Shown: piece by piece, positions 45,888-57,284 of the stretch
Numbering within the stretch: the first letter of the stretch is position 1
How the letters are laid out: each line of letters starts with the position of its first letter
DNA from: Candidatus Skiveiella danica
Lineage (GTDB): Bacteria > Pseudomonadota > Gammaproteobacteria > Burkholderiales > Burkholderiaceae_C
NCBI GenBank assembly: GCA_016721925.1
Contig: JADKHE010000011.1
Span: 496,001-560,000, forward strand
Direction: 5' to 3'
Length of the DNA: 64,000 nucleotides
Notes under the pieces: generated by a model
The model's input: the letters and a program-made list of their open reading frames with translations, nothing else
Told to the model about the DNA's origin: nothing
Databases searched by the model: none
Translations under genes and position numbers: made by a program

Positions 45888-45916
45888 TTGCGTAGAAACC
45901 CTTAACGAGCTATACT
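45888..45916 (+). promoter_or_regulatory. Promoter of the str operon
   Basis: TTGCGT (45888-45893), 17-bp spacer, TATACT (45911-45916). The predicted start near 45923 leaves a leader of about 97 bases before rpsL, typical for a ribosomal-protein operon. Confidence 0.7.
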
Positions 45917-46019
45917 GGAAAGCTTTTCCGCTATTGGGGCGGGAATGTGTGCCTGTCCGCTTGCGCTCAACTGCGGCGAACAAGGCTGTTTTCTATCAAA
46001 CGTTTAGGGACGTTTTTCA

Positions 46020-46397
46020 ATGCCAACCATCAATCAACTGGTGCGTCAGGGGCGCGAGGTCGAAAAGACCAAGTCCAAAAGCCCTGCGATGCAAAATTCG
46101 CCGCAACGTCGCGGCGTTTGCACCCGCGTCTACACAACGACGCCTAAGAAGCCCAACTCCGCTCTGCGCAAGGTCGCCAAAGTGCGCCTGACCAACGGTT
46201 TTGAGGTCATCTCCTACATCGGCGGCGAAGGCCACAACCTGCAGGAACACAGCGTGGTGCTCGTTCGTGGCGGTCGGGTCAAAGACCTGCCCGGTGTGCG
46301 TTACCACATCGTCCGCGGTTCGCTCGATCTGCAAGGCGTGAAAGATCGCAAGCAGTCGCGCTCCAAGTACGGTGCCAAGCGGCCCAAGGCCAAGTAA
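46020..46397 (+). CDS. rpsL: Ribosomal protein S12
   Basis: The 125-residue decoding-site protein of the 30S subunit. Lys43 in [10 protein letters not shown] and Lys88 in [10 protein letters not shown] are both present, so the sequence is of the streptomycin-sensitive type at the classical resistance positions. It is the first gene of the str operon, followed by a 155-bp gap before rpsG. Confidence 0.98.
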   Translation: MPTINQLVRQGREVEKTKSKSPAMQNSPQRRGVCTRVYTTTPKKPNSALRKVAKVRLTNGFEVISYIGGEGHNLQEHSVVLVRGGRVKDLPGVRYHIVRGSLDLQGVKDRKQSRSKYGAKRPKAK

Positions 46398-46552
46398 TCC
46401 GGCGTCTTGCCGGAGCAACAAACAAAAGGTGCTGTTTCCCGCGTGGCGCGGTGATTCAGCGTAGTGACCCGCTGTTGGGTCGAGTAAGTGAAAGTCTGAA
46501 TGGCTTTCGCGGCATCTGATGAAGATGTCAACTGAAGCAAAGAGGTGAAAAA

Positions 46553-47026
46553 ATGCCACGTCGTCGCGAAGTCCCTAAACGTGAAATCCTGCCGGATCCC
46601 AAGTTCGGCAATGTCGAGCTGTCCAAATTCATGAACGTGATCATGGAAGGCGGCAAAAAAGCGGTTGCAGAGCGCATCATTTATGGCGCCCTGGACCTGA
46701 TCGAGAAGAAGAACCCGGACAAGGATCCGCTGGAAGCCTTCACGACCGCCATCAACAACGTCAAGCCGATGGTCGAAGTGAAGTCCCGTCGCGTGGGTGG
46801 TGCGAACTACCAGGTGCCGGTTGAAGTGCGTCCTGTCCGTCGTCTGGCGCTGTCCATGCGCTGGATCAAGGAAGCCGCGCGCAAGCGCGGTGAGAAGTCC
46901 ATGGCCCAGCGCCTGGCCAATGAGCTGCTGGAGGCCACCGAAGGCCGTGGCGGCGCGATGAAGAAGCGCGATGAAGTGCATCGCATGGCAGAGGCCAACA
47001 AGGCCTTCTCCCACTTCCGCTTCTAA
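46553..47026 (+). CDS. rpsG: Ribosomal protein S7
   Basis: The 157-residue primary 16S rRNA-binding protein that nucleates the 30S head; in many bacteria it also represses its own operon. The sequence is full length ([19 protein letters not shown] to [12 protein letters not shown]). AGAGGTG precedes the ATG. The long 155-bp spacer after rpsL may contain the S7-binding control region. A hairpin follows the stop. Confidence 0.98.
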   Translation: MPRRREVPKREILPDPKFGNVELSKFMNVIMEGGKKAVAERIIYGALDLIEKKNPDKDPLEAFTTAINNVKPMVEVKSRRVGGANYQVPVEVRPVRRLALSMRWIKEAARKRGEKSMAQRLANELLEATEGRGGAMKKRDEVHRMAEANKAFSHFRF

Positions 47027-47038
47027 GAGCGGAGATGG

Positions 47039-47061
47039 CGCAGCCCCGTTTTCGGGCTGCG
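47039..47061 (+). other. Hairpin in the rpsG-fusA spacer
   Basis: CGCAGCCC and GGGCTGCG form an 8-bp stem with a 7-base loop (47039-47061). It is not followed by T residues. It may act as an RNA processing or partial termination element within the str operon. Confidence 0.4.
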
Positions 47062-47135
47062 TCTGGCAGGCCGCAGTGTCCGGGCGACTCTGCGCCGTGC
47101 CCTATTGATCACCACGAACAACCCAAGGACCCATC

Positions 47136-49238
47136 ATGGCTCGCACGACCCCCATTGAGCGTTACCGCAACATCGGTATCTCGGCGCACATCGACGCCGG
47201 CAAAACCACCACCACCGAGCGCATTCTTTTTTACACCGGTGTGAATCACAAGATCGGTGAAGTGCACGATGGCGCGGCCACCATGGACTGGATGGAGCAA
47301 GAGCAGGAGCGCGGCATCACGATCACGTCCGCTGCAACGACCTGTTTCTGGAAGGGCATGGACACATCTTTCCCCGAACACCGCATCAACATCATCGACA
47401 CCCCGGGGCACGTGGACTTTACCATTGAGGTGGAGCGCTCGATGCGGGTGTTGGACGGCGCCTGCATGGTGTACTGCGCGGTGGGCGGCGTGCAGCCCCA
47501 GTCGGAAACTGTCTGGCGTCAGGCCAACAAGTACAAGGTGCCGCGCCTGGCGTTCGTGAACAAGATGGACCGTACCGGCGCCAATTTCTTCAAGGTCGTG
47601 GACCAGATGAAACTGCGCCTGAAAGCCAATCCGGTGCCGATCGTGATCCCGATCGGTGCTGAAGAGAACTTCACCGGCGTGGTGGATCTGCGCAAGATGA
47701 AAGCCATCATCTGGGATGAAGCCTCTCAGGGCATGAAGTTCACCTTCGAAGAAATCCCCGCTGAACTCGTGGCCCTGGCCAAGGAATGGCGCGAGAAGAT
47801 GGTGGAGGCCGCGGCCGAAGCCAACGAAGAACTGATGAACAAGTACCTCGAAGAAGGTGACCTGACCGAAGACGAAATCACCCTGGGTCTGCGCACCCGC
47901 ACCATCGCGGGCGAAATCCAGCCGATGCTGTGTGGCACCGCCTTCAAGAACAAGGGCGTGCAGCGCATGCTGGATGCCGTCATCGAACTGATGCCGTCTC
48001 CCCTGGATGTGAAGGCCATCAAGGGCTTCGACGAGGACGAGAAGGAAACCACACGCAGGGCCGATGACAACGAGAAGTTCTCGGCGCTGGCGTTCAAGCT
48101 GATGACCGACCCGTTCGTAGGACAGCTGACGTTTGTGCGCGTCTACTCCGGCGTTCTGAAGAAGGGCGACACCGTCTACAACGCAGTGCGCGGCAAGAAG
48201 GAGCGCATCGGTCGTATCGTGCAGATGCACGCCAACAACCGCGAAGAAGTCGATGAAATCCGCGCCGGCGACATTGCCGCCTGTGTGGGGCTCAAAGATG
48301 TGACCACCGGCGAGACCCTGTGCGATCCCAATTCGGTGATCACGCTCGAACGCATGGTGTTCCCCGATTCCGTGATTCGCCAGGCCGTGGAGCCCAAGTC
48401 CAAGGCTGACCAGGAAAAGATGGGTATCGCCCTGAGCCGTCTGGCTGCAGAAGATCCGTCTTTCCGCGTGCAGACTGACGAAGAGTCCGGCCAGACCATC
48501 ATCGGCGGCCAAGGCGAACTGCACCTCGAAATCATCGTGGACCGCATGAAGCGCGAGTTCGGTGTGGAAGCCAACGTGGGCAAGCCCCAGGTTGCCTACC
48601 GCGAAACCATCCGCAAACAGGTGGTCGACGTCGAGGGCAAGTTCGTCCGTCAGTCGGGCGGCAAAGGCCAGTACGGTCACGTGGTTTTCACCGTTGAGCC
48701 GAACGAGGCTGGCAAGGGCTTCGAGTTTGTCGACGCCATCAAGGGCGGCGTAGTTCCCCGTGAATACATTCCCGCCGTTGAAAAGGGTGTTGTTGAAGCC
48801 CTGAATCAGGGCGTTTTGGCCGGATACCCGGTGGTGGATGTCAAGGTCACCCTGACCTTCGGGTCCTACCACGATGTGGACTCGAACGAAAACGCGTTCA
48901 AGATGGCCGCCATCTTTGGTTTCAAGGAAGGTTGCCGCAAGGCCAACCCCGTGATCCTGGAGCCCATGATGGCCGTGGAAGTCGAGACCCCGGAAGACTA
49001 CGCCGGCAACGTGATGGGCGATCTGTCTTCACGCCGTGGCATGGTCCAGGGAATGGATGACATGGTCGGCGGCGGCAAGGCCATCAAGGCCGAGGTGCCG
49101 CTGTCAGAAATGTTCGGCTACTCCACCACGCTGCGCTCGATGTCGCAGGGGCGTGCCACCTACACGATGGAGTTCAAGCACTATGCCGAGGCCCCGCGCA
49201 ACGTGGCCGAAGCCATCGTGGCGGCCCGCGCCAAGTAA
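47136..49238 (+). CDS. fusA: Elongation factor G
   Basis: The 700-residue translocase GTPase of the ribosome. P-loop [12 protein letters not shown], switch [22 protein letters not shown] and NKMD are intact, followed by domains II-V ([11 protein letters not shown] near the end). Length and features are normal. It sits between rpsG and tuf in the usual str order. CAAGGA lies 8 bases before the ATG. Confidence 0.98.
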   Translation: MARTTPIERYRNIGISAHIDAGKTTTTERILFYTGVNHKIGEVHDGAATMDWMEQEQERGITITSAATTCFWKGMDTSFPEHRINIIDTPGHVDFTIEVERSMRVLDGACMVYCAVGGVQPQSETVWRQANKYKVPRLAFVNKMDRTGANFFKVVDQMKLRLKANPVPIVIPIGAEENFTGVVDLRKMKAIIWDEASQGMKFTFEEIPAELVALAKEWREKMVEAAAEANEELMNKYLEEGDLTEDEITLGLRTRTIAGEIQPMLCGTAFKNKGVQRMLDAVIELMPSPLDVKAIKGFDEDEKETTRRADDNEKFSALAFKLMTDPFVGQLTFVRVYSGVLKKGDTVYNAVRGKKERIGRIVQMHANNREEVDEIRAGDIAACVGLKDVTTGETLCDPNSVITLERMVFPDSVIRQAVEPKSKADQEKMGIALSRLAAEDPSFRVQTDEESGQTIIGGQGELHLEIIVDRMKREFGVEANVGKPQVAYRETIRKQVVDVEGKFVRQSGGKGQYGHVVFTVEPNEAGKGFEFVDAIKGGVVPREYIPAVEKGVVEALNQGVLAGYPVVDVKVTLTFGSYHDVDSNENAFKMAAIFGFKEGCRKANPVILEPMMAVEVETPEDYAGNVMGDLSSRRGMVQGMDDMVGGGKAIKAEVPLSEMFGYSTTLRSMSQGRATYTMEFKHYAEAPRNVAEAIVAARAK

Positions 49239-49350
49239 GTTCACCCTGTCTGCGACGGTGTGCCGCCCTGTTGTTTCCGTGCAGGGCGAATCAGCAACTC
49301 CGTGCAGACGTTAAACCTGTACACGGGAACAAGTTCTTTGGAGAAATGAA

Positions 49351-50540
<1,190 letters not shown>

Positions 50541-50564
50541 TTCTTCATCTGACAAGGAATAAGC

Positions 50565-50879
50565 ATGTCTTCCAAGCAAAAAATCCGCATCCGCCTGAAG
50601 GCGTTTGACTACAAGCTGATCGATCAATCGGCCGCCGAAATCGTCGACACCGCGAAGCGCACCGGCGCGATCGTGCGGGGCCCTGTGCCCCTGCCGACCC
50701 GCATGAAGCGTTTCGACATCCTGCGTTCGCCGCACGTCAACAAGACCAGCCGCGACCAGTTTGAAATCCGCACCCACCAGCGCCTGATGGACATCGTCGA
50801 TCCCACGGACAAGACGGTGGACGCACTGATGAAGCTCGACCTGCCGGCAGGGGTCGATGTGGAGATCAAGCTGCAATAA
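50565..50879 (+). CDS. rpsJ: Ribosomal protein S10
   Basis: The 104-residue 30S protein, also the NusE transcription-antitermination factor. Full length, from [17 protein letters not shown] to DVEIKLQ. It lies 24 bp after tuf with AAGGAA before the ATG. A separate promoter follows it, so S10 is co-transcribed with tuf while rplC onward also has its own start. Confidence 0.97.
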   Translation: MSSKQKIRIRLKAFDYKLIDQSAAEIVDTAKRTGAIVRGPVPLPTRMKRFDILRSPHVNKTSRDQFEIRTHQRLMDIVDPTDKTVDALMKLDLPAGVDVEIKLQ

Positions 50880-50923
50880 AGCCCGACGCCGGCGCGCCGG
50901 CTGTTCTTGCCAAAAACGCGAAC

Positions 50924-50952
50924 TTGCCAGCGATGGCGGTTCGCGTTATAAT
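50924..50952 (+). promoter_or_regulatory. Promoter of the rplC-rpsQ operon
   Basis: TTGCCA (50924-50929), exactly 17-bp spacer, consensus TATAAT (50947-50952). It is the best promoter in the window, located between rpsJ and rplC with a leader of about 95 bases before the rplC ATG. Confidence 0.8.
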
Positions 50953-51006
50953 TTAAGGCTCTCCCCGATTCGGGGCGAGTTTCATTAACCCTCTTTCACG
51001 TCAAAA

Positions 51007-51032
51007 CGTGCCAGCCAATTGAAGTTGGCACG
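51007..51032 (+). other. Hairpin in the rplC leader
   Basis: CGTGCCA (51007-51013) can pair with TGGCACG (51026-51032), while an inner GCCAA/TTGGC (51014-51018, 51025-51029) offers a competing fold. Such alternative folding fits a leader under ribosomal-protein feedback, possibly by L4, but this is inferred. Confidence 0.4.
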
Positions 51033-51053
51033 GTGGAAGACTAGGAGAAAACT

Positions 51054-51728
51054 ATGAGTCTGAGCAACTCCCTCGGGTTGCTGGGCCGCAAGGTGGGCAT
51101 GATGCGTCTGTTCACCGATGACGGGGACGCAGTGCCCGTCACGGTGGTGGATGTGTCCAACAACCGTGTGACCCAGGTCAAAACCCAAGAGAACGACGGC
51201 TACGTGGCCCTGCAGGTCACGTTCGGTTCGCGCAAGGCATCGCGCGTGACCAAGCCGCAAGCCGGCCACCTTGCGAAAGCAGGCGTCGAAGCCGGTGAGA
51301 TCATTCAGGAATTTCGCGTGACGGCTGACACCGCTGCCCAGTACGCGGCGGGTGCAACCCTGCCCGTGACGGCGCTGTTTGCGGTTGGCCAGAAGGTGGA
51401 CGTGCAGGGCACGACCATCGGCAAGGGCTACGCAGGCACCATCAAGCGTCATCACATGAGCTCGCAGCGTGCGTCCCACGGTAACAGCCGTTCGCACAAC
51501 GTGCCGGGCTCCATCGGCATGGCGCAGGACCCGGGTCGCGTGTTTCCGGGCAAGCGCATGACCGGTCATCTCGGCGATGACCTCGTGACGACCCAGAACC
51601 TCGATGTGATCCGTGTCGACGAGGCCCGTCAACTGCTGCTGATCAAGGGTGCCATTCCCGGATCCAAGGGCGGTTTCGTGACGGTTCGTCCCGCGGTCAA
51701 AATCAAATCCAGCAAAGGAGCGAACTGA
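51054..51728 (+). CDS. rplC: Ribosomal protein L3
   Basis: The 224-residue 50S assembly protein, reaching the peptidyl-transferase centre. Family core [37 protein letters not shown] and [15 protein letters not shown] with the methylated Gln region are present. TAGGAG precedes the ATG by 8 bases. Its stop overlaps the rplD start (TGATG). Confidence 0.97.
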   Translation: MSLSNSLGLLGRKVGMMRLFTDDGDAVPVTVVDVSNNRVTQVKTQENDGYVALQVTFGSRKASRVTKPQAGHLAKAGVEAGEIIQEFRVTADTAAQYAAGATLPVTALFAVGQKVDVQGTTIGKGYAGTIKRHHMSSQRASHGNSRSHNVPGSIGMAQDPGRVFPGKRMTGHLGDDLVTTQNLDVIRVDEARQLLLIKGAIPGSKGGFVTVRPAVKIKSSKGAN

Positions 51729-52348
51729 TGCAGCTCGAACTCCTGAACGATCAAGGTCAGGCGGCTTCCAAGTTTGAGGCGCCCGAGACCGTGTTTGGTC
51801 GCGCATACAACGAAGATCTGGTGCACCAGGTCGTGGTCGCCTACCAGGCCAATGCCCGCCAGGGCACCCGTGCCCAGAAGGACCGCGAGCAGGTCAAGCA
51901 CTCGACCAAGAAGCCGTTCAAGCAAAAGGGAACGGGCCGTGCCCGCGCCGGTATGACGTCTTCGCCGCTGTGGCGCGGAGGCGGCCGGACCTTCCCGAAC
52001 ATGCCCGACGAGAACTTCAGCCAGAAAATCAACAAGAAGATGTACCGCGCCGGCATGGCCTCCATCTTCTCGCAACTGGCGCGCGAAGGCCGTCTGGCCG
52101 TGGTCGACTCGCTGACAGTCGATTCCCCCAAGACCAAGCAGCTCGCCGAGAAGTTCAAGGCGATGAATCTGCAGTCGGTCATGGTGATTGCCGATGAAGT
52201 CGACGAGAACCTGTACCTGGCCTCACGCAACCTGGTCAACGTGCTCATCGTCGAGCCGCGTTACGCAGATCCGGTGTCGCTGGTGCATTACAAGAAAGTG
52301 CTCGTCACCAAGGGTGCTATCGACAAACTCAAGGAGATGTTCGCATGA
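51728..52348 (+). CDS. rplD: Ribosomal protein L4
   Basis: The 206-residue 50S protein lining the exit tunnel. In gammaproteobacteria L4 represses the S10 operon. The tunnel loop [31 protein letters not shown] is present. The start overlaps the rplC stop and its stop overlaps the rplW start, so translation is coupled on both sides. Confidence 0.97.
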   Translation: MQLELLNDQGQAASKFEAPETVFGRAYNEDLVHQVVVAYQANARQGTRAQKDREQVKHSTKKPFKQKGTGRARAGMTSSPLWRGGGRTFPNMPDENFSQKINKKMYRAGMASIFSQLAREGRLAVVDSLTVDSPKTKQLAEKFKAMNLQSVMVIADEVDENLYLASRNLVNVLIVEPRYADPVSLVHYKKVLVTKGAIDKLKEMFA

Positions 52349-52680
52349 GCCGCGTAAATCCGTCGCCTGCCAGTCTCAAGTTTGACGAAGGCCGTCTGAT
52401 GCAGGTGCTGGTCGCGCCCATCGTGTCCGAAAAGGCCACGATGATCGCCGACAAGAGCAATGCGGTGACGTTCAAGGTGCTGCAGGACGCTTCCAAGCCT
52501 GAAATCAAAGCCGCTGTGGAGTTGATGTTCAAGGTCGAGGTCAAGGGCGTGTCTGTGGTGAACACCAAGGGCAAGACCAAGCGCTTCGGCAAGTCGGTCG
52601 GTCGCCGCGACAACGTTCGCAAGGCCTACGTGACGCTGAAGCCCGGTCAGGAACTCAACCTTTCCGGTGAGGGTGCTTAA
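52345..52680 (+). CDS. rplW: Ribosomal protein L23
   Basis: The 111-residue protein at the tunnel exit that docks trigger factor and SRP. The core [38 protein letters not shown] is normal. It has an N-terminal extension of about 18 residues ([17 protein letters not shown]), slightly longer than in most species. ATGA overlap with rplD. Confidence 0.96.
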   Translation: MSRVNPSPASLKFDEGRLMQVLVAPIVSEKATMIADKSNAVTFKVLQDASKPEIKAAVELMFKVEVKGVSVVNTKGKTKRFGKSVGRRDNVRKAYVTLKPGQELNLSGEGA

Positions 52681-52682
52681 TC

Positions 52683-53507
52683 ATGGCAGTCATTAAACTG
52701 AAACCGACCTCCCCCGGCCGTCGTGGCGTGGTGAAGGTCACGCGCGACCACCTGTACAAGGGTGAGCCGTTTGCACCTCTGCTGGAGCCCCAGTTCCAGA
52801 AGTCCGGCCGCAACAACAACGGCCACATCACCACCCGTCACAAGGGCGGTGGGCACAAGCACCACTACCGTGTGGTCGATTTCCGTCGCAACAAGGACGC
52901 GATTCCGGCCAAGGTCGAGCGCATCGAGTACGACCCGAACCGCACCGCCCACATTGCGCTGGTGTGTTACGCCGACGGTGAGCGCCGCTACATCATTGCG
53001 CCGCGCAATCTTGAGGTGGGTGCATCGCTGATCAGTGGCTCGGAGGCGCCGATCCGTGTCGGCAACACGCTGCCGATCCGCAACATTCCGGTCGGTTCGA
53101 CGATTCACTGCATCGAGCTGCAGCCGGGCAAGGGCGCGCAGATCGCCCGCTCGGCCGGCACGTCGGCCACGCTGCTGGCCCGTGAAGGCACCTACGCCCA
53201 GGTTCGCATGCGTTCCGGCGAAGTTCGCAAGGTTCATGTCGAGTGCCGCGCCACGATTGGCGAAGTGGCCAACGAAGAGCACAGCCTGCGCCGTCTCGGC
53301 AAGGCCGGTGTGAAGCGCTGGATGGGGATTCGCCCGACCGTTCGCGGCGTGGTGATGAACCCGGTCGACCACCCGCACGGTGGTGGCGAAGGCAAGACCG
53401 GCGAAGGCCGCCATGCCGTCGATCCGTGGGGTAACCTGACCAAGGGTTACCGCACCCGTAACAACAAGCGCACGCAGGTCATGATCGTGTCGCGTCGGAA
53501 GAAGTAA
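52683..53507 (+). CDS. rplB: Ribosomal protein L2
   Basis: The 274-residue 50S protein needed for subunit joining and peptidyl transfer. RNA-binding regions [17 protein letters not shown] and the essential His motif [22 protein letters not shown] are intact. It starts 2 bp after the rplW stop. Confidence 0.98.
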   Translation: MAVIKLKPTSPGRRGVVKVTRDHLYKGEPFAPLLEPQFQKSGRNNNGHITTRHKGGGHKHHYRVVDFRRNKDAIPAKVERIEYDPNRTAHIALVCYADGERRYIIAPRNLEVGASLISGSEAPIRVGNTLPIRNIPVGSTIHCIELQPGKGAQIARSAGTSATLLAREGTYAQVRMRSGEVRKVHVECRATIGEVANEEHSLRRLGKAGVKRWMGIRPTVRGVVMNPVDHPHGGGEGKTGEGRHAVDPWGNLTKGYRTRNNKRTQVMIVSRRKK

Positions 53508-53517
53508 GGGGTAACAA

Positions 53518-53796
53518 ATGACTCGCTCTCTCAAAAAGGGTCCGTTTGTTGACCATCACCTGGTGGCCAAGGCCGACAAGGCCGTGACCACCAAGGACAA
53601 AAAACCGATCAAGACCTGGTCGCGTCGCTCCATGGTTCTGCCCGAGTTCATCGGGCTGACCATCGCCGTGCACAACGGCAAGCAGCACGTGCCTGTTTAC
53701 ATCACCGACCAGATGGTGGGCCACAAGCTGGGCGAGTTCGCGCTCACCCGGACTTTCAAGGGTCACCCGGCGGACAAAAAAGTCCAGAAGAAATAA
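53518..53796 (+). CDS. rpsS: Ribosomal protein S19
   Basis: The 92-residue 30S head protein contacting S13 and the A site. Normal length, [19 protein letters not shown] to [28 protein letters not shown] precedes the ATG, 10 bp after rplB. Confidence 0.97.
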   Translation: MTRSLKKGPFVDHHLVAKADKAVTTKDKKPIKTWSRRSMVLPEFIGLTIAVHNGKQHVPVYITDQMVGHKLGEFALTRTFKGHPADKKVQKK

Positions 53797-53805
53797 GGAA
53801 AGACC

Positions 53806-54135
53806 ATGGAAACACGTGCAGTCCTCCGGGGCGTCCGTCTGTCGGTCGACAAAGGCCGTCTGGTCGCCGACCTGATTCGTGGCAAGAAAGTGGACCAGGC
53901 GCTCAACACGCTGCAGTTCACCCAGAAAAAAGCCGCCGTGATCATCAAGAAGGTGCTTGAGTCCGCCATTGCCAACGCCGAGCACAACGACGGCGCCGAC
54001 ATCGACGAACTGAAGGTCAAGACCATTTACGTCGAGCAGGGCGCCTCGTTGAGGCGCTTCACGGCCCGCGCCAAGGGCCGCGGCAACCAAATCAGAAAGC
54101 CCACGTGCCATGTGTACGTGACGGTTGGAAACTGA
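53806..54135 (+). CDS. rplV: Ribosomal protein L22
   Basis: The 109-residue 50S protein whose beta-hairpin lines the exit tunnel ([29 protein letters not shown]). The tunnel tip sequence looks wild type, without insertions linked to macrolide resistance. AAGGAAAGACC precedes the ATG. Confidence 0.97.
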   Translation: METRAVLRGVRLSVDKGRLVADLIRGKKVDQALNTLQFTQKKAAVIIKKVLESAIANAEHNDGADIDELKVKTIYVEQGASLRRFTARAKGRGNQIRKPTCHVYVTVGN

Positions 54136-54151
54136 GAGAGGCCAGGAACTT

Positions 54152-55042
54152 ATGGGACAAAAAATCCACCCCACCGGCTTCCGGCTTTCGATCAGCCGCA
54201 ACTGGTCTTCCCGCTGGTATGCGAACAACCGTGACTTCGCCGGCATGCTGGCCGAAGACATCAAGGTTCGTGAATACCTGAAGACCAAGCTGAAGAACGC
54301 TGCGGTTTCGCGCATCCTGATTGAGCGTCCTGCCAAGAACGCCCGCATCACCATCTTCTCGGCACGTCCGGGCGTGGTGATCGGCAAGAAGGGCGAAGAC
54401 ATCGAAGCGCTCAAGAAGGAACTGTCCAGCCGCCTCGGCGTGCCGGTCGCGGTCAACATCGAGGAAGTGCGCAAGCCTGAAATCGATGCCAAGCTGATCG
54501 CCGACAGCATCACCCAGCAGCTCGAGAAGCGCATCATGTTCCGTCGCGCCATGAAGCGCGCCATGCAGAACGCGATGCGCCTGGGTGCCCTGGGCATCAA
54601 GATCATGTCGTCGGGCCGTTTGAACGGGATTGAAATTGCCCGTTGCGAGTGGTATCGCGAAGGTCGCGTGCCGCTTCACACGATGCGTGCCGACATCGAC
54701 TACGGCACCTCTGAAGCCAAGACGACGTACGGCGTCATCGGCGTCAAGGTCTGGGTCTACAAAGGCGACACGCTGGGCCGCAATGACCTGCCTGCCGTGG
54801 AGACCCCGCGTCCGGACGACGAGCGTCGCCCGCGCGGTCCGCGCCGCGATGCCCGTCCCGGCGATCGCCCGGCCGGTGACCGCCGCGGTGCGCCGCGTCG
54901 CGCCGCTGGCGTGAATGCCGCGCCAGCCGATGGCAGCGACAAGCCCGCAGAAGCGATTGGCGCCGATGCGAAAACCACCGTTAAGCGCGTCCGCAAGGTA
55001 GGCGCGCCAGCTGCAGCAGCTGACGGTGTCAAAGGAGAATAA
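54152..55042 (+). CDS. rpsC: Ribosomal protein S3 with C-terminal extension
   Basis: The 296-residue 30S protein at the mRNA entry channel. The conserved part (1 to about 210) contains the KH domain ([19 protein letters not shown]). About 85 further residues form an Arg/Pro/Ala-rich, low-complexity tail ([21 protein letters not shown] and onward), absent from E. coli S3. The start at 54152 ([10 protein letters not shown]) is certain from homology; the open frame begins nine codons earlier. Confidence 0.97.
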   Translation: MGQKIHPTGFRLSISRNWSSRWYANNRDFAGMLAEDIKVREYLKTKLKNAAVSRILIERPAKNARITIFSARPGVVIGKKGEDIEALKKELSSRLGVPVAVNIEEVRKPEIDAKLIADSITQQLEKRIMFRRAMKRAMQNAMRLGALGIKIMSSGRLNGIEIARCEWYREGRVPLHTMRADIDYGTSEAKTTYGVIGVKVWVYKGDTLGRNDLPAVETPRPDDERRPRGPRRDARPGDRPAGDRRGAPRRAAGVNAAPADGSDKPAEAIGADAKTTVKRVRKVGAPAAAADGVKGE

Positions 55043-55044
55043 AC

Positions 55045-55461
55045 ATGCTGCAACCTGCTCGCAGAAAATATCGCAAGGAGCAAAAGGGCCGTAACACCGG
55101 TGTTGCCACTCGTGGCAATACCGTTGCTTTCGGTGACTTTGGTCTCAAGTCCGTCGATCGCGGCCGCCTGACGGCGCGCCAGATCGAGTCCGCTCGTCGG
55201 GCTATTTCCCGCCACGTCAAGCGCGGTGGCCGGATCTGGATCCGGGTGTTTCCGGACAAGCCGATTTCCCACAAACCCGCCGAAGTGCGGATGGGTAACG
55301 GCAAGGGCAACCCCGAGTACTACGTGGCCGAGATTCAGCCCGGCAAGGTGATCTACGAGATCGTCGGCGTGTCGGAAGAACTGGCCCGCGAAGCGTTCCG
55401 CCTGGCTGCCGCCAAACTGCCCCTGCGCACCACGTTCGTGGCGCGCATGATTGGTCAATGA
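55045..55461 (+). CDS. rplP: Ribosomal protein L16
   Basis: The 138-residue 50S protein near the A-site tRNA elbow. The conserved [19 protein letters not shown] contains the arginine hydroxylated in E. coli. It starts 2 bp after the rpsC stop; AAAGGAG lies within the rpsC end. Confidence 0.97.
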   Translation: MLQPARRKYRKEQKGRNTGVATRGNTVAFGDFGLKSVDRGRLTARQIESARRAISRHVKRGGRIWIRVFPDKPISHKPAEVRMGNGKGNPEYYVAEIQPGKVIYEIVGVSEELAREAFRLAAAKLPLRTTFVARMIGQ

Positions 55462-55478
55462 TTCAGGAGAATGAAGAA

Positions 55479-55673
55479 ATGAAAGCTGCTGAACTTCGCC
55501 AGAAAGACGTTGCCGGCATCGAAGCCGAAGTGAAAGCCCTGCAAAAGGCCCATTTCGGCCTGCGCATGCAGAAAGCCACGCAACAACTCAACAACACCGC
55601 CACGCTGCGCAGCACGCGCCGCGACATCGCGCGGGCCAAGACCATTCTTGCTGAAAAGCAAGCTGCCAAGTAA
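55479..55673 (+). CDS. rpmC: Ribosomal protein L29
   Basis: The 64-residue 50S protein near the tunnel exit. [20 protein letters not shown] to ILAEKQAAK is normal. The start is 55479, supported by AGGAGA 9 bases upstream, rather than the upstream in-frame ATG at 55458. Confidence 0.95.
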   Translation: MKAAELRQKDVAGIEAEVKALQKAHFGLRMQKATQQLNNTATLRSTRRDIARAKTILAEKQAAK

Positions 55674-55682
55674 GGAGTGACC

Positions 55683-55952
55683 ATGACGGAAGCTAAGACA
55701 TCCCTCAAGCGCACCTTGATCGGCAAGGTGGTGAGCGCCAAGCGCGCCAAGACGGTGACGGTGCTCGTCGAGCGCCGCGTGAAGCACGAGCTCTATGGCA
55801 AGATCGTTGCCAAGTCGAGCAAGTACCACGCCCACGACGAATCGGGCCAGTACCAGCTGGGCGACGTGATTGAAATCACCGAAAGCCGTCCGATTTCGAA
55901 GACCAAGAACTGGGTCGCGTCCCGCCTGGTGGAAAAGGCTGCAGCGGTCTAA
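55683..55952 (+). CDS. rpsQ: Ribosomal protein S17
   Basis: The 89-residue 30S assembly protein ([25 protein letters not shown] to [18 protein letters not shown]). ATG 55683 has TAAGGAG upstream; an in-frame GTG at 55677 lies inside that site and is unlikely. It is the last gene of the cluster here: a strong terminator follows instead of rplN. Confidence 0.96.
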   Translation: MTEAKTSLKRTLIGKVVSAKRAKTVTVLVERRVKHELYGKIVAKSSKYHAHDESGQYQLGDVIEITESRPISKTKNWVASRLVEKAAAV

Positions 55953-55985
55953 GCCCAAGCAGCACCTGGACAGCACGTCCGTCGG

Positions 55986-56018
55986 AAACGGCCCACAATG
56001 TGGGTCGTTTTTGTTTTT
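55986..56018 (+). terminator. Strong terminator closing the S10 operon
   Basis: An 11-bp stem from AAACGGCCCAC (55986-55996) to GTGGGTCGTTT (56000-56010), one G-T pair, a three-base loop, then TTGTTTTT. It lies 33 bp after rpsQ. Confidence 0.9.
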
Positions 56019-56072
56019 GGGGCCTCGCTTGCTTGCAACGCGCCCTGTTCCCTGTAACTACTGGAGATTTTC

Positions 56073-56579
56073 ATGATCAAAGTTGGAGACACCCTTCCCT
56101 CGGCCACCCTGATGGAGTACGTTGAAGTCGAAGGCAACGGCTGCAGCATCGGCCCCAACCCCGTGGACGTCACCAAGGCGTCCGCCGGCAAGACGATCGC
56201 GTTGTTCGCTCTGCCCGGCGCTTTCACGCCGACCTGTTCGGCCAAGCACGTGCCCGGTTATGTGCAGGCGTTTGACGAGTTCAAGGCCGCTGGCGTCGAC
56301 GAGATCTGGTGCGTGAGCGTCAATGATGCGTTCGTGATGGGCGCCTGGGCGCGTGACCAGAAGACCGGCGCCAAGGTTCGCATGCTGGGCGACGGCAGTG
56401 CTGCTTTCGCGCAGGCCACGGGCCTGACGCTCGACCTCACCGGCAAGGGCATGGGCCTGCGCAGCAACCGGTATTCGATGCTCGTCAAGGACGGCAAGGT
56501 CGCCACGCTCAACATCGAAGCGCCCGGCAAGTTCGAAGTCAGCGATGCTGCGACGTTGCTGGCGCAGGCGAAGGGCTGA
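56073..56579 (+). CDS. Peroxiredoxin, Prx5 type
   Basis: This 168-residue peroxiredoxin reduces hydrogen peroxide and organic hydroperoxides. The peroxidatic Cys55 lies in LPGAFTPTCSAKHVPGY, the Prx5 signature; Arg in the conserved late position is seen in GLRSNRYSML. Another cysteine (near residue 94, EIWCVSVNDAF) may be a resolving cysteine. The gene has its own leader after the S10 terminator, so it is a separate unit with a good Shine-Dalgarno (TGGAGA). Confidence 0.9.
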   Translation: MIKVGDTLPSATLMEYVEVEGNGCSIGPNPVDVTKASAGKTIALFALPGAFTPTCSAKHVPGYVQAFDEFKAAGVDEIWCVSVNDAFVMGAWARDQKTGAKVRMLGDGSAAFAQATGLTLDLTGKGMGLRSNRYSMLVKDGKVATLNIEAPGKFEVSDAATLLAQAKG

Positions 56580-56587
56580 AAGCAGCT

Positions 56588-56650
56588 GCAATTGCTACAT
56601 AACCTGTAGCGACGTTTGACCTGTTGGCGCTGGGTATGTGCCCGAAAGCT
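56588..56650 (+). repeat. Dispersed repeat copy
   Basis: Dyad GCTAC-n7-GTAGC, then GTAGCGACGTTTGACC, TGTTGGCGCTGGG, ending GAAAGCTC. It fills the gap between the convergent peroxiredoxin and GNAT genes, and its last bases touch the GNAT stop codon (TGA, read on the minus strand). Confidence 0.68.
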
Positions 56651-57138
56651 CAGAGATCGGCCTTCAGGTAGTGCGCACCGACGATGGGGCTGTGGTAGTA
56701 GGGTGGAATATCCTCGAAGCCAAGGTCTTCGTAGAGTGCTCGGGCGGCCTCCATGTCGTCCAGTGTGTCCAGCAGCACGCAGCTGTAGCCGGCGCGCCGG
56801 GCGGCATCGAGAATCGCCTCGGCGAGCTGCCGCCCCAGTCCTGAGCCCCGAAAGGCCTTTCTGACGTAGAGGCGTTTCATCTCGCTGGCATTGGGGTAGT
56901 CGACGTTGTCGAGCGGACGCATCGCGCAACAGCCTGCGATCTGTCCGTTCACCAAGGCGAGCAGCAGCGCGCCGCGTGGCTCGGCGTAATCACCCGGCAG
57001 GCCGTCGAGTTCGGCCTCGAAATTCTGGAAGCAGAGATCCACACCCAATGATCGGGCGTACTCCCGGAAGATGAGACGCGTCGCGTCCCACTCAGCCGGG
57101 GTGGACGGGGTTAAGAACTGGATCGGGGGGGCTTCCAC
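56650..57138 (-). CDS. GNAT-family N-acetyltransferase
   Basis: The 162-residue acetyltransferase matches the GNAT fold with the acetyl-CoA loop VRKAFRGSGLGRQLAEAIL (R-x-x-G-x-G/A) and the C-terminal ALYEDLGFEDIPPYY. The preceding stretch REYARSLGVDLCFQNFEAELDGLPGDYA is typical of a small subgroup of unknown substrate. GTG 57138 gives the family length; an ATG frame from 57270 would add a non-conserved 44 residues. Confidence 0.83.
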   Translation of the reverse strand: MEAPPIQFLTPSTPAEWDATRLIFREYARSLGVDLCFQNFEAELDGLPGDYAEPRGALLLALVNGQIAGCCAMRPLDNVDYPNASEMKRLYVRKAFRGSGLGRQLAEAILDAARRAGYSCVLLDTLDDMEAARALYEDLGFEDIPPYYHSPIVGAHYLKADL

Positions 57139-57284
57139 GGAAACACTCAGGAACCGGATGGGCCGCAGTGTAGCGGGTCGGCACAGATGACCCGCAGGCA
57201 CCCAAACTGCGCCCACTCGTTGGGCCATTAGCCGCTGCGTCGGCTCGACTTCCGTTTCAGGGGTGGGCAAGAGACGATCAATCG

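Noticed and set aside
47109..48872. A 587-codon minus-strand frame across fusA
   Set aside because: Antisense shadow of elongation factor G, which is intact and highly conserved.
50886..50905. GCCGGC-GC-GCCGGC after rpsJ as a terminator
   Set aside because: No T-tract follows; it could at most pause polymerase.
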